A DNA stretch of 64,000 nucleotides from positions 386,381-450,380 of the forward strand of contig NZ_KB731325.1 of NCBI RefSeq assembly GCF_000353285.1. Reading direction: 5' to 3'. Positions 53,531-62,517 of this stretch are shown here, one piece after another (position 1 is the stretch's first letter; every line of letters starts with the position of its first letter). The notes below the pieces were generated by a model. It saw only the letters and a program-made list of their open reading frames with translations, ran no database searches and was not told where the DNA came from. The translations under genes were made by a program, and so were the position numbers. This DNA is from Leptolyngbya boryana PCC 6306. GTDB taxonomy: Bacteria; Cyanobacteriota; Cyanobacteriia; Leptolyngbyales; Leptolyngbyaceae.

Positions 53531-54106
53531 CTACTGACCTAACATTTTCATGAATGAGTAGATTAATAAGAAAAAGTAAGGAACGGCAATAATTATAGGA
53601 ATATACTGCTCAATCGCAGTTAAACGAATATACTTCCTTCGATTCTTATCCTCTTTGAGGATTTGCCACTCTCTATCATAACATGCAAACGGTAGATAAG
53701 CTTCCATCTCGTGAATTACCCTAAATTTTAAGGAGTTTAATTGCTTGTATGAATTAATGTTTGCAATCCAAGCTAAACAAAGGCATAGCCCCAGAATTGA
53801 TACTGTGAGAAGGACAAAACTTTGTGGACCTTGAAAAAGTTCTTTATTACCTGTTATGGAAAGTAATGCTAGAAGCGCAGATAAAATTGAGGTGTAAAAA
53901 CTACCTATCTGAACTCTTCTTGAGCTAATTCTATCTGCCATCTCAACGTACATCTTATACTGCTCAAGCAGGTGTTGTTTAAATTCCTTGCCATAAACTG
54001 CCTCTGAAGTAGTATATGCATTCTCTTGAGATAAGTTCGTGCTAGGTGATTCTATATTCTGCTTTGAATCTTGCTCCAGCGTTGCGTCAAATTGTTCATC
54101 TTGCAT
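53531..54106 (-). CDS. RipA/SLATT-like two-TM membrane protein
   Basis: ATG at 54106 (MQDEQFDATLEQDSKQNIES) has GGAG 6-7 nt upstream; 191 aa. The conserved segment LLEQYKMYVEMADRISSRRV is followed by TM helices SFYTSILSALLALLSITG and FVLLTVSILGLCLCLAWIAN, then NSYKQLNSLKFRVIHEMEAY and a third hydrophobic stretch YIPIIIAVPYFFLLIYSFM. This matches octameric RipA-type or SLATT-domain proteins, known or predicted membrane effectors. It converges on the ATPase gene, 43 nt apart, and shares its AT-rich base use. Confidence 0.8.
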   Translation of the reverse strand: MQDEQFDATLEQDSKQNIESPSTNLSQENAYTTSEAVYGKEFKQHLLEQYKMYVEMADRISSRRVQIGSFYTSILSALLALLSITGNKELFQGPQSFVLLTVSILGLCLCLAWIANINSYKQLNSLKFRVIHEMEAYLPFACYDREWQILKEDKNRRKYIRLTAIEQYIPIIIAVPYFFLLIYSFMKMLGQ

Positions 54107-54266
54107 TTTGCGCTCCAACTGCATCATCAATATGCCTGAGACATAATATTAGCTCCTTCTAAGAAATTTTTGGCAAGCACATACTTCAATAAGTCAGCAT
54201 TCTGGGTAGAATTTGTACCTAGTGAGCTTCACATTCTTAATAGGCTCATAATTTATCAGTCCAGAT

Positions 54267-55565
54267 TTACAGTTGTCGAAAAGATTGAACCTGTCGTACC
54301 GTCTGTAGATTCTTCTTTGTCTGGAGAGGCTGAAGAACCTGATAGCTTGCCCGACTGACCACTAGTTCTGCGTATCGCTGTGCTGCTTGAGATCCCTGCT
54401 GTACTTCAGTTCTCTGGCATTGAGGATCAGAGCGTAGCATTTGCATTACGTCCTTTGCTGGAATGTGATCGCTCAATGCCTGCCGAGCCGCCTGCATCGC
54501 AATCTGGCTAGGTGATCCCTGAAGTCCCTGCGTATATTGATTCCAAAGATCAGCAGGAGTCTGAGTCACTGCCGCCGTTTGAGTAGGAGTGGAATCTTGC
54601 CCAGTTTCTCGTCCTGACACAGCAATATGATTTCCGTCGATCACATATCGTTGATCTCGCTTTGAATCGTAGGAAATCGAGCCATCTGCTTGTACCTCTC
54701 CAAATAACTTTACTGCTTGTCGCAAACCGCCTTCCATCGATCGAACCATTGGCTCTGCGATCGCTCGTTTAACCGCTTGCGTCCAGGACTGCAAATTCTG
54801 TTCTGTTGTTGCAACCCATCGTGCTGGAGTCGATTGAACCGACTGCAATTGACGGTTCAACTGTTGAATACGGTTTTCTAGCTGCTCGATTTGCGATCGC
54901 AATCGTTCAAGGTCAGTTTGAGAAGCAGAATGAGAGATCGAAGTGGCTGGCTGACTCACTTCTTGTGTGTGATGATTTGAACCATTCCTCGAAGTTGGTT
55001 GAGACTGTTCTGAAGTGGCGAGTGATCGAGAAAGATGACCATTTGTTTGCGAGTTTGGCAACAGAGTAGAGGGTATTTGAGCTGCTGAACCTGCCTTAGC
55101 CTTGTTTTCGGTGTTATTTGTTGCCTTCGTTGCTTCAGCAGCGTGAGGATTGGGAGATGTTGATTGCTCTTGTGCTGCCAATCCCAACAAATCAGTCTTA
55201 ACTTCTCCAGCTTGAATACGGTAAACTTCGCGATCGCCAATCAGAATTTTGACGGTTCCTCGAATGCTCTCTGGACGTTCTAATGCTGCCTGCAAGAGTG
55301 CAAGGTGTTCTGGTTCCATGCGATCAACACGAGGCGCTTCTCCGGTTACTGCCTCAAATAGGCGCTGATTCCCATGTCGGATAACGATTGGCGCGTAAGT
55401 ATCAAGATAGCCAGCAATCACTGCTGAGTGGCGAATCCGTTGCAATAGTTGGGTGAAACTTGTCTGCTGGTCAGGCGTAAGACGAGGAACTTCAGTTGTA
55501 GGAACGGGTTGAACTGGATGTTCAAGAACTGTGATTGGCGTGGCAGAATTGGAGTTTTCAGACAT
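54267..55565 (-). CDS. Conjugation-operon accessory protein (432 aa)
   Basis: ATG at 55565 (MSENSNSATPITVLEHP). Ordered N-part (TPDQQTSFTQLLQRIRHSAV, SIRGTVKILIGDREVYRIQA), a long disordered Ser/Thr/Asn-rich linker, a coiled coil (QTDLERLRSQIEQLENRIQQ) and a C-terminal helical part (RQALSDHIPAKDVMQMLRSD, QGSQAAQRYAELVVSRASYQ). That C-terminal pattern recurs in the 155-aa protein at 55998, so the two are paralogous in part. Seventh and last gene of the leftward run. Confidence 0.65.
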   Translation of the reverse strand: MSENSNSATPITVLEHPVQPVPTTEVPRLTPDQQTSFTQLLQRIRHSAVIAGYLDTYAPIVIRHGNQRLFEAVTGEAPRVDRMEPEHLALLQAALERPESIRGTVKILIGDREVYRIQAGEVKTDLLGLAAQEQSTSPNPHAAEATKATNNTENKAKAGSAAQIPSTLLPNSQTNGHLSRSLATSEQSQPTSRNGSNHHTQEVSQPATSISHSASQTDLERLRSQIEQLENRIQQLNRQLQSVQSTPARWVATTEQNLQSWTQAVKRAIAEPMVRSMEGGLRQAVKLFGEVQADGSISYDSKRDQRYVIDGNHIAVSGRETGQDSTPTQTAAVTQTPADLWNQYTQGLQGSPSQIAMQAARQALSDHIPAKDVMQMLRSDPQCQRTEVQQGSQAAQRYAELVVSRASYQVLQPLQTKKNLQTVRQVQSFRQL

Positions 55566-55581
55566 GATGATTTTTCTAGAA

Positions 55582-55995
55582 CTATGCAACCGTATGAATA
55601 GAAGATGCTGCCAACTGCGCCGCATCTAGCAGCACCTCTGGCAGAATGACTCGCCCTGATAAGCGATCGAGAACAATCTGAGAGCCGATTTGAATAAACG
55701 CCCATTGCCCATCAACTTCAATTTGAATGACATCACAGGTCGCGTCATCGGTTGGCAGTCGAACTCCCGTAAGATGTCCTTGCTCGATCGTTAGATCAGG
55801 AGTATCTGTGCCGTCATCATTGCTGTAGTACACTTCGATCACATTTGGGAGATAGCCGACTGGAAGTTCAGGGTAATGCCAAGCAGATGCAACTTCATAG
55901 ATTGTGTTGGGGTAGCGATCGCACATCACAGCAATTTCTGCTGGAAGCGTTTGCTCGATAAATTGATGTTGAGTTGGAGTGAGGGTATGAACCAT
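55582..55995 (-). CDS. Conjugation-operon hypothetical protein (137 aa)
   Basis: Reads LTPTQHQFIEQTLPAEIAVM, ASAWHYPELPVGYLPNVIEV, IQIEVDGQWAFIQIGSQIVL and LDRLSGRVILPEVLLDAAQL. No family recognised. It is 2 nt after the preceding gene and 16 nt before the next, so part of one transcript with the coupling protein. Confidence 0.65.
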   Translation of the reverse strand: MVHTLTPTQHQFIEQTLPAEIAVMCDRYPNTIYEVASAWHYPELPVGYLPNVIEVYYSNDDGTDTPDLTIEQGHLTGVRLPTDDATCDVIQIEVDGQWAFIQIGSQIVLDRLSGRVILPEVLLDAAQLAASSIHTVA

Positions 55996-55997
55996 GA

Positions 55998-56465
55998 TTA
56001 CCTTTGTGGAGGTTTTTGAGACGGTTGCCGTTGTATTGTTCGTTCAGCAGGTGACAGTCCCGAATGTTGCCGATACTGATTTGCTTCGGCTCGCTGAATA
56101 ACCAGCGAAATGTAGGTTTGAGCCGCCGCAGAGCCTTGATTTTGTGCGATCGCTTGAACTTGCGGAGAATTAGTCAGCATTCGTTGCACGATCGCAGGAG
56201 AATGATGATTTAGGGCGCGTTGTGAAGCGCCTAAATCAATTTGAATTCGAGATCCTTGGAGTCCCCGTTGATAATATTCATAGGGTAAGGCAACGGTGCG
56301 ATCAGGAGCAGTAGTCTCAATTTTCAGAGATAGCGGTTGATTCCGCAGTCTTGCATACGCCTCAACTCCATCGCGGAGAAGTTGTGTTCCCGCTTGCGCC
56401 ATCTCAACCCCAACGTTTTGAGCGTCGCTGTGAATGGAAGATAAATCATCGGATGATAATGGCAT
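55998..56465 (-). CDS. Conjugation-operon hypothetical protein (155 aa)
   Basis: ATG at 56465 with GGAGG 6 nt upstream. The C-terminal half (SQRALNHHSPAIVQRMLTNS, NQGSAAAQTYISLVIQRAEA) parallels the end of the 432-aa protein: both have a motif of helix, 'L..SP..Q', 'QGS.AAQ.Y..LV..RA'. So a shared domain occurs twice in this operon. It follows the coupling protein by 11 nt. Confidence 0.65.
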   Translation of the reverse strand: MPLSSDDLSSIHSDAQNVGVEMAQAGTQLLRDGVEAYARLRNQPLSLKIETTAPDRTVALPYEYYQRGLQGSRIQIDLGASQRALNHHSPAIVQRMLTNSPQVQAIAQNQGSAAAQTYISLVIQRAEANQYRQHSGLSPAERTIQRQPSQKPPQR

Positions 56466-56476
56466 AAATCCTCCGG

Positions 56477-58291
56477 CTACCAATTGTTAGCAAGTTCTTC
56501 AAACGTCGTGCTTTCAAACTTTTCGATTGGATCAACTGACGAATCGCTCTCTAGCATTGGCAGCAAAATTTGATCCACAAATTCAAATCGCTCTCTTAGC
56601 TGTGATTTCATTGCTTCAGGTGTCCAGTTCGTCTGAGTGCGAGTAACGCGATCAACCAGTCGTTGCCGTACTTTCGTGTCCCACTTTTCTTCGCTCCACT
56701 GTTGAGCTGCATCATCGCATTTTGGAATTTTCACGTCTAGGCAAAAGGGAATCGCCGCTTCACCGGAACCTTGATACGCTGGATTCACAAACACACATTT
56801 TCCGCGTGGCAGAGTGAGCAGGAATCGTGCCTCAAACAAAGGACGCTTATGATACTGCTCGGATTGAGATGTACCTGAGCTTTTGCCCTGATTGCGGCTT
56901 CTCGCTCGAATGATCACTTCTTCTTCGCCAAAGTACTTGGAGTAGCGTTGAGCGCTTTCCTCATGCTGTGGATTGAAGATAAACTGCGTGGCACAAGCTG
57001 CGAGAATGCTTTGAGTCATTTCTTTGCCGTATTTATTCTCCAACTGTGCATAGTTCTGATAGCCCAAAATCAGCGCAAGTCCGTTTTCGCGGTATTCGTT
57101 TGCCCACTGCACGATCGCTTGCAGATACAGCGTTGGAAATTCATCCATTGCCAGAATTAGCGGCTCCTTACGGCGCTCAGAAAGATTGCGAACAACTAAT
57201 AGATTGAGAATCGTCGCGACGATCGGTGCAATGACATCACGAGTGCGTTGATCCAACTGAAAGACAATCAATCGTTTCCCAACCAGATCGAGCGGTAGCG
57301 TTGTTTTCCCACAAAGGCAAGTCAGAAACTTCTTATCAATTAAAGGCGCAAAGGTCGCGACGGCTGTACTGATAATTCCGCCGCCTGTTTGTTCTGCATG
57401 TGCAACTGAGGTCAATGCTGTTGCACTGATCGATGCCCAAACATCTAGTTCTCCATGAGTTTGAGCATCTAACATTCGACGAGCTAAATCAGGACAGCTT
57501 AGAATCGCCCATACCATTGTCAAATCTTGGTAAGGTGTTCCTTTTGCCAGCATTAACACTGCCTGTACCAGTAAATCTCCAGCCTGCTTGAAATACTCAT
57601 CTTGCTTACCAGAAGCTTCTCCAGCTTTTGAGTTACGATTCATCGTAATCGCGAACTGTTTTGCCATCGTGGAGTCCACTTCATCTTCTAAAAAGTCAAG
57701 CGGGTTGCAAACTGAGCTATAGTCAAATCCTGGCGCAAAGACTGCGACTTCGTAGCCTTTGGTAACGGCATAAGCAACGTGCCGCCGGAGTTGTTCACCT
57801 TTGTAGTCGTAGATCATCGTCGGAAAGCCTTGATCCAAAGACGATCGGATTAATGGATCGATCGACGCATAGCTTTTCCCCTTTCCGGGTCCACCGCAAA
57901 CGGTAATTCCTTCATTCGCATTAGGAACATACAGCGTTGGAAGTTGTCCCATTAGAGTTGTTAGTTGTGCTGCGAGTCCACGATTGCGAGGTGTGCCTAC
58001 ATAAAGTGTCACGCGATTATGCTGGCGTTTCCACATTTGTTGTTCTGCGCGTCGTGTGGCAGCTAGTTTTTCCCATACTCCTGCTTTACGTCCGAAGACA
58101 AGGTGCTTTTTCCGTCCACCGATCGCCATTAGAAGTGCCAGAACAAGACACCCAAATAGTAGCCCTCCACTGTCCCATCGAAGTAGGGGAGCTAACCCAT
58201 TCAGAGCATCTTGAGTCAGCGATCGTGGCTGTGCTGTAGTCGCTTGTGAAGGTGTTGAATCATTAGTTTTGGGACTTGGTTGAGTTGGCAT
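56477..58291 (-). CDS. virD4: VirD4/TraG-type IV coupling protein
   Basis: This 604-aa protein has an N-terminal TM anchor (LLFGCLVLALLMAIGG), Walker A GGPGKGKSYASIDPLIRSS near 130, FPTMIYDYKGEQLRRHVAYA, Walker B EPLILAMDEFPTLYLQ near 377 and ILAACATQFIFNPQHEESAQ. It is the inner-membrane hexameric ATPase that links the relaxosome to the secretion channel. Neighbouring secretion genes and the relaxase complete the picture. Confidence 0.93.
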   Translation of the reverse strand: MPTQPSPKTNDSTPSQATTAQPRSLTQDALNGLAPLLRWDSGGLLFGCLVLALLMAIGGRKKHLVFGRKAGVWEKLAATRRAEQQMWKRQHNRVTLYVGTPRNRGLAAQLTTLMGQLPTLYVPNANEGITVCGGPGKGKSYASIDPLIRSSLDQGFPTMIYDYKGEQLRRHVAYAVTKGYEVAVFAPGFDYSSVCNPLDFLEDEVDSTMAKQFAITMNRNSKAGEASGKQDEYFKQAGDLLVQAVLMLAKGTPYQDLTMVWAILSCPDLARRMLDAQTHGELDVWASISATALTSVAHAEQTGGGIISTAVATFAPLIDKKFLTCLCGKTTLPLDLVGKRLIVFQLDQRTRDVIAPIVATILNLLVVRNLSERRKEPLILAMDEFPTLYLQAIVQWANEYRENGLALILGYQNYAQLENKYGKEMTQSILAACATQFIFNPQHEESAQRYSKYFGEEEVIIRARSRNQGKSSGTSQSEQYHKRPLFEARFLLTLPRGKCVFVNPAYQGSGEAAIPFCLDVKIPKCDDAAQQWSEEKWDTKVRQRLVDRVTRTQTNWTPEAMKSQLRERFEFVDQILLPMLESDSSVDPIEKFESTTFEELANNW

Positions 58292-58300
58292 AAGGTCAAA

Positions 58301-58939
58301 TCAAGGTGATGAGTTGATGGCAGAGTTTGCCATTTCGATCAAGGCTTGGCGATCGCCCTTTTTCAAGCTGACCGTGTAGCGGTAGCCAGATTGCTCCCAA
58401 ATGACTTTGGCATCGCTGTAATTTGCACCCAGTACCCAAGGAACAAAGAAGCCTTGAATGCCTTTTTCAAGTTGGACTGCTCCGAAGGCATCTGGAGATC
58501 GCGCAATTGGACGAAAGGCTGGATCATTCAAAAATGCATATTCTGACTTGACAGCAGGCGTATTCGGCAGCAGCTTTTCGGCACTGATGAATCCATTACG
58601 GCAGTAGTTTGCACGACAGTCGGGACTTGTCGTGAATGCCACTTGATAGCCTTGCTTGGAAGCATTCCATAAGACAGTATAAATGGGAGATTTAAGGGGA
58701 ATTCGGGGCGGTAAACGGAGCGGCACTCCAGTTTGGCGTAATGCGTTCAGTATAGATTCAAAAATGGATGAGGTTGATTGCAGTTGTGCAATCTCAAGCG
58801 GAATTTGAGCCGGGAACAGCAAGGGGCTTGCCTGAACAGCTTCAGAGGATACTGCCCAAATTAGAAGTATCAAAATTGTACAACTGATCGATCTCCAAAT
58901 CTGTTTTCGAGTTCGTTGATAGGTGTGAAGTAATTGCAT
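58301..58939 (-). CDS. Exported hypothetical protein of the conjugation operon (212 aa)
   Basis: ATG at 58939. Signal or anchor segment SISCTILILLIWAVSSEAVQ followed by a proline-rich part (LRLPPRIPLKSPIYTVLWNA), a DCRANYC pair of cysteines, and GVQLEKGIQGFFVPWVLG-like sequence (AVQLEKGIQGFFVPW) ending YRYTVSLKKGDRQALIEMAN. No family recognised; periplasmic by inference. Confidence 0.65.
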   Translation of the reverse strand: MQLLHTYQRTRKQIWRSISCTILILLIWAVSSEAVQASPLLFPAQIPLEIAQLQSTSSIFESILNALRQTGVPLRLPPRIPLKSPIYTVLWNASKQGYQVAFTTSPDCRANYCRNGFISAEKLLPNTPAVKSEYAFLNDPAFRPIARSPDAFGAVQLEKGIQGFFVPWVLGANYSDAKVIWEQSGYRYTVSLKKGDRQALIEMANSAINSSP

Positions 58940-58949
58940 GGCTAGTTCT

Positions 58950-59390
58950 TTACTCTGATGGTAATGTTTTCCAATCGGGAATAATCTGATCAAGCAACTG
59001 AATCGCAACGGATTCTGGCACACCGAACTTGATCACTCCTCGTAATCCGATCCAGTCGTCGCGCCGCGTTACTACTTGCCATTTGCGATTCCGTTCAATC
59101 AAAATTGCCCATCCTCCCGTCGGTCCCCAAGTCCAAGTCGCCATCGCATAGGGTGGAAGAACAGCTACTTTTGTGACTTGTCCGACTCCGAACTGTGACC
59201 TTGCTTTACTCGGATAGTCCATATTCTTTTGTAAGGCTTGTTGAACTGCCTGCACAACGGGTGATGCGATCGTGGACTGAGTTTGAGCAAAAACAGGAGT
59301 CACAAGAATACTCCAGGCGATGAGAGTTGCCCAAAAAGTTGCACTCCACGGGTGGAAATGCAGTTTATTTAACGCGGTAAATGCCTTCAC
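58950..59390 (-). CDS. Exported hypothetical protein of the conjugation operon (146 aa)
   Basis: GTG at 59390 is chosen because GGAGG lies about 6 nt upstream; ATGs further up at 59402 and 59414 are possible. Signal peptide ATFWATLIAWSILVTPVFAQ with a likely cleavage after VFA. The mature part has MATWTWGPTGGWAILIERNR and GLRGVIKFGVPESVAIQLLD. Overlaps the end of the muralytic gene by 26 nt. Confidence 0.65.
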   Translation of the reverse strand: MKAFTALNKLHFHPWSATFWATLIAWSILVTPVFAQTQSTIASPVVQAVQQALQKNMDYPSKARSQFGVGQVTKVAVLPPYAMATWTWGPTGGWAILIERNRKWQVVTRRDDWIGLRGVIKFGVPESVAIQLLDQIIPDWKTLPSE

Positions 59391-61680
59391 TTGCACCTCC
59401 ATAAAATCCATCAAAGTTTCGATCGGACTGCCAACTAAACTGTTTTCGGCTGCTCGAATTCGACATCACCCGATTGCAGCCTTGATTCATACAAATCCCG
59501 ACGTGTTGCATATCGTGGGCAATGACAATATCTCCGGGTCCTGCCTGGGCAGGATTGACACGCTGCCCTCGCCCTGACTCCAATACTGCAACCATGTTGG
59601 GTACAGAATCGCCATCGATCGAGGGAATTCCTGCTTTTGCTAAAACTCGATTGACTTCCCAGGCACAAGCAACATTACCGCCTCCTGGTCCAGCTGCTGT
59701 ACTTTCTCCAACTGAACGACTCGCAGCTTGAGCAATCTTTTGAGCCGTTGCACCTTTTGCTTTGGGCGCACAGCTTTGTCCTGGTTTCTCTGCTAGTGCT
59801 GAAATATTGGTTCCACGAATTGCCTCATAGTAGCGTTGAGCGTATTGAGCAATTTCGCCAGCGCGATCGCCATCATTCACGATTTGTCGCGCTCCAGAGA
59901 AGTTTGTCGAACCACCGCGAATATAGCTGCCTAATCCAACGCCTGTAAACCAGCCCTCACGCATTCCAATCACCATCACTTTCGATGCAATATCAGGGCG
60001 GTTTGCGAGTTGCGGCTGATTCACTAAATCCACTCCGATCGCTTTTCCTGCGCGATCATAGTTCTCAAGATGGGTTAATTGCACCAGTCCGCGCCCACAA
60101 TAGTTCCCACAGGCTCCAGAACGAGAATAATCGTCATCTTCATCGCGAGGATTAAAGTTCACTTCCGCTTGTGCGGTTGCTAGGATGTAAGCCACTTGCG
60201 CTGGGTCGGTCACGCCGTAACGTTTCGCATCTGCAAGTACCAGTGGAATGACTTTCTGAGCATAAGGACGATCGCTCGATGGAGCCGCCGCGATCGCACG
60301 ATTTACAGCTTCACCACTTACAGTACCGCCTCCACAATCATCGAATGCGCCACCCGGATTTGCGATCGCGTTGTACTGACCTTCGATCGTACTCACCTGA
60401 TTCTGAAACTCAGACGGAATTTTGACAGCTGGAGCATTCTTGCCAGCAATGATGACCAACCCTTTTTCTTGGACTGGAATCCAAGGAACCGGACCAATGA
60501 AGTAAGGCGTACAGCCTAAATCGACAATGCCATGCATACAAGCTCGCAAATACAAGCCAAAATCTGCCTGTCCTTTTGCTTCATTTGCCTTGGTCATCAC
60601 CACCTTGAAAGCAGAACCGTAAACGAGCCTTCCAGTCGGTTCCCATCCTCCATTTACTTTCGCTAAAAAGCCATAGCCACCTTTTACGCGCTGGGTTGCT
60701 CCGGATGCCCAACGTTTTCCATGCATTGCGCCTGTTTGTCCGGTCAGGTCACTGAGTTCCACATAAGAGCAGGGCTTTCCCGCTTCACAAGCAACTGGGG
60801 CCGTTGCCCCGGTTTTTAGAGCGCTTCCGGTGACAAAAGAGTTGGCGGTCACTTTCGGATCGCCATGTTCGGCAGCACTCCAAACGACATCTGCGATCGC
60901 TGCGATTCCAACTCCACTCGCAGGCGCTTGAGGAAACTGGCTAAAGGGAACCTGATTCAGCCCTGGTACTTGTTCGACAAAGCTACGCTGCCATCCTTTG
61001 AACTGTGACAACGATGTAGAGGTCAGGTTTGGAATCGAATTGAGTGAATATCGAGTGAGATCGAGATTTTTACCTAATGGCGTTGCAGCAAAGGTAGGAA
61101 CATGCTCAACGATTTGCGCTAAGGTGTTTGTTCCCAATGCTCCACTACCTTGCTTAGTCCACAGATCTTGCAGGGGTTTGATTTGGTTAAGTGGAAGTTC
61201 TGCGATCGCAGGAATCGCTTCGACTAATGACTTTGGAGTTTGCCATTGACTCATACCAAAATCATTGAGATTGAGCGTGTCGATCGCATTCTGACTCAGT
61301 TGAGAAATCTGTTGTAGATTGAATTTTTCTAAGTGAAACGCATCTTGAACATCGCCCAACATGACAAACTGATCGGGTGTCTGACCTGCTGACCAAGTGC
61401 GCGACGGATCATAACCTAGCTGCTTCACTGAATTGGCAGGCATCTTGATCCAGCCTGGTTCTTGAATCGCAGGCAACGTCCTAAATTGAATGTGGTTCCA
61501 GTCTGGTCCCTTCGCGGTTTGTGTGCCCATCGTGTAGGACAAAGTGGACACCGAAGGGGAAGCCTCAAACGCTTGTACAGATTTGCGGGACATCCAAGAA
61601 ACTGAACCGAGCATGATCAGCACAAGGCTGACGATGAAAAGTAAAGCGACAAGCAATCGGTAGAGACTACGCAGTGACAT
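59365..61680 (-). CDS. VirB1-like bifunctional peptidoglycan hydrolase with N-terminal TM
   Basis: ATG at 61680 (MSLRSLYRLLVALLFIVSLV); 771 aa with one TM near 6-30. A long periplasmic region of weak helical repeats precedes a GH19/lysozyme-like domain around 450-600 (QVAYILATAQAEVNFNPRD, GRGLVQLTHLENYDRAGKAI). A C-terminal NlpC/P60- or CHAP-like domain follows with Cys in GGNVACAWEVNRVLAKAG near 669 and His in IVIAHDMQHVGICMN near 724. Opens the wall for channel assembly. Two different wall-cleaving domains in one protein is less usual than the single transglycosylase VirB1. Confidence 0.82.
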   Translation of the reverse strand: MSLRSLYRLLVALLFIVSLVLIMLGSVSWMSRKSVQAFEASPSVSTLSYTMGTQTAKGPDWNHIQFRTLPAIQEPGWIKMPANSVKQLGYDPSRTWSAGQTPDQFVMLGDVQDAFHLEKFNLQQISQLSQNAIDTLNLNDFGMSQWQTPKSLVEAIPAIAELPLNQIKPLQDLWTKQGSGALGTNTLAQIVEHVPTFAATPLGKNLDLTRYSLNSIPNLTSTSLSQFKGWQRSFVEQVPGLNQVPFSQFPQAPASGVGIAAIADVVWSAAEHGDPKVTANSFVTGSALKTGATAPVACEAGKPCSYVELSDLTGQTGAMHGKRWASGATQRVKGGYGFLAKVNGGWEPTGRLVYGSAFKVVMTKANEAKGQADFGLYLRACMHGIVDLGCTPYFIGPVPWIPVQEKGLVIIAGKNAPAVKIPSEFQNQVSTIEGQYNAIANPGGAFDDCGGGTVSGEAVNRAIAAAPSSDRPYAQKVIPLVLADAKRYGVTDPAQVAYILATAQAEVNFNPRDEDDDYSRSGACGNYCGRGLVQLTHLENYDRAGKAIGVDLVNQPQLANRPDIASKVMVIGMREGWFTGVGLGSYIRGGSTNFSGARQIVNDGDRAGEIAQYAQRYYEAIRGTNISALAEKPGQSCAPKAKGATAQKIAQAASRSVGESTAAGPGGGNVACAWEVNRVLAKAGIPSIDGDSVPNMVAVLESGRGQRVNPAQAGPGDIVIAHDMQHVGICMNQGCNRVMSNSSSRKQFSWQSDRNFDGFYGGASEGIYRVK

Positions 61681-61733
61681 AACTTCGTGCGTATCTAATA
61701 ACGCGATGAAAAAAGATTTGAATGTTTGAAAAA

Positions 61734-62501
61734 TCAGAGCTTGGATAGCTCCTGAAAGTAAGTGCTTGAAGAAAGGCTGTCTGCCCATTCTTGTGTTGAT
61801 AGCTGTTCTACGATCGCAGCTGGCTCGCGCAGAGATCGCAGTTCTTCAGGCTCAGATAGTTCGCGCCCAATAGCCGACTGACGAACTGATGCAATTTGCG
61901 GAAGAGGCGCGATCACTGGAACTGGAGCTTTTACAGTAGATTTAGTAGTCTCTGAGGACTCGAACAATTGCGACGAAGGCTCTGGAGCGTTCGCCATTGA
62001 TAGCGATTGATTTGCGATCGGGCGCACTGCGATCGTGGTGTATTTGGGTTCTCGTGTGACTGGACGTACTCGAAATTGGTAGAGTTTTCGCCCCTCAGAT
62101 CCCTCTGTAATCAGCGTTAGTAACGTTCCATTTGCATTACTGCGAGGCAGGTCAGGAAACTGAATAGGGCGAATTTGCCGCAAGTGAACGACACTTGCAC
62201 CTTGGTCGCTGTCACATTCTTGCCCTTGAGAATTTGTTTGACACAGCGTTCCATCGAAGCTCAACGTAATGCGGGAGGGGTCATCAATCCAAGCTTTTTT
62301 GACGAGTTCTCCTGTCTGAATAAAACTGATGTTAAGTCCAACTCCTGGTGCAACATCTAAACTGATTGCTTCTCCAATAATGCCTTGTGCTTGGTCGCTT
62401 GATACATTCCGAACAACGGTAGCATTTGCAATTTGAGCTAAAAAGATGCTTGAAACGCAAAGCATGAGCGCGTTGCTCAACGTCTTTTGAATGGGTTGCA
62501 T
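61734..62501 (-). CDS. VirB9/TraK-like type IV secretion protein
   Basis: This 255-aa protein has a signal peptide (MLCVSSIFLAQIANA) and a beta-rich domain: GVGLNISFIQTGELVKKAWI, DDPSRITLSFDG, SVVHLRQIRPIQFPDL and LTLITEGSEGRKLYQFRVRP. The order resembles the VirB9/TraK N-domain that binds VirB10 in the outer-membrane core. It lies 16 nt after the VirB10-like gene, the usual neighbour. Confidence 0.72.
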   Translation of the reverse strand: MQPIQKTLSNALMLCVSSIFLAQIANATVVRNVSSDQAQGIIGEAISLDVAPGVGLNISFIQTGELVKKAWIDDPSRITLSFDGTLCQTNSQGQECDSDQGASVVHLRQIRPIQFPDLPRSNANGTLLTLITEGSEGRKLYQFRVRPVTREPKYTTIAVRPIANQSLSMANAPEPSSQLFESSETTKSTVKAPVPVIAPLPQIASVRQSAIGRELSEPEELRSLREPAAIVEQLSTQEWADSLSSSTYFQELSKL

Positions 62502-62517
62502 ACTATCCTCTAACTGC

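Noticed and set aside
54170..54358. 62-codon plus-strand ORF
   Set aside because: Overlaps the antisense end of a conjugation gene and has no coding character.
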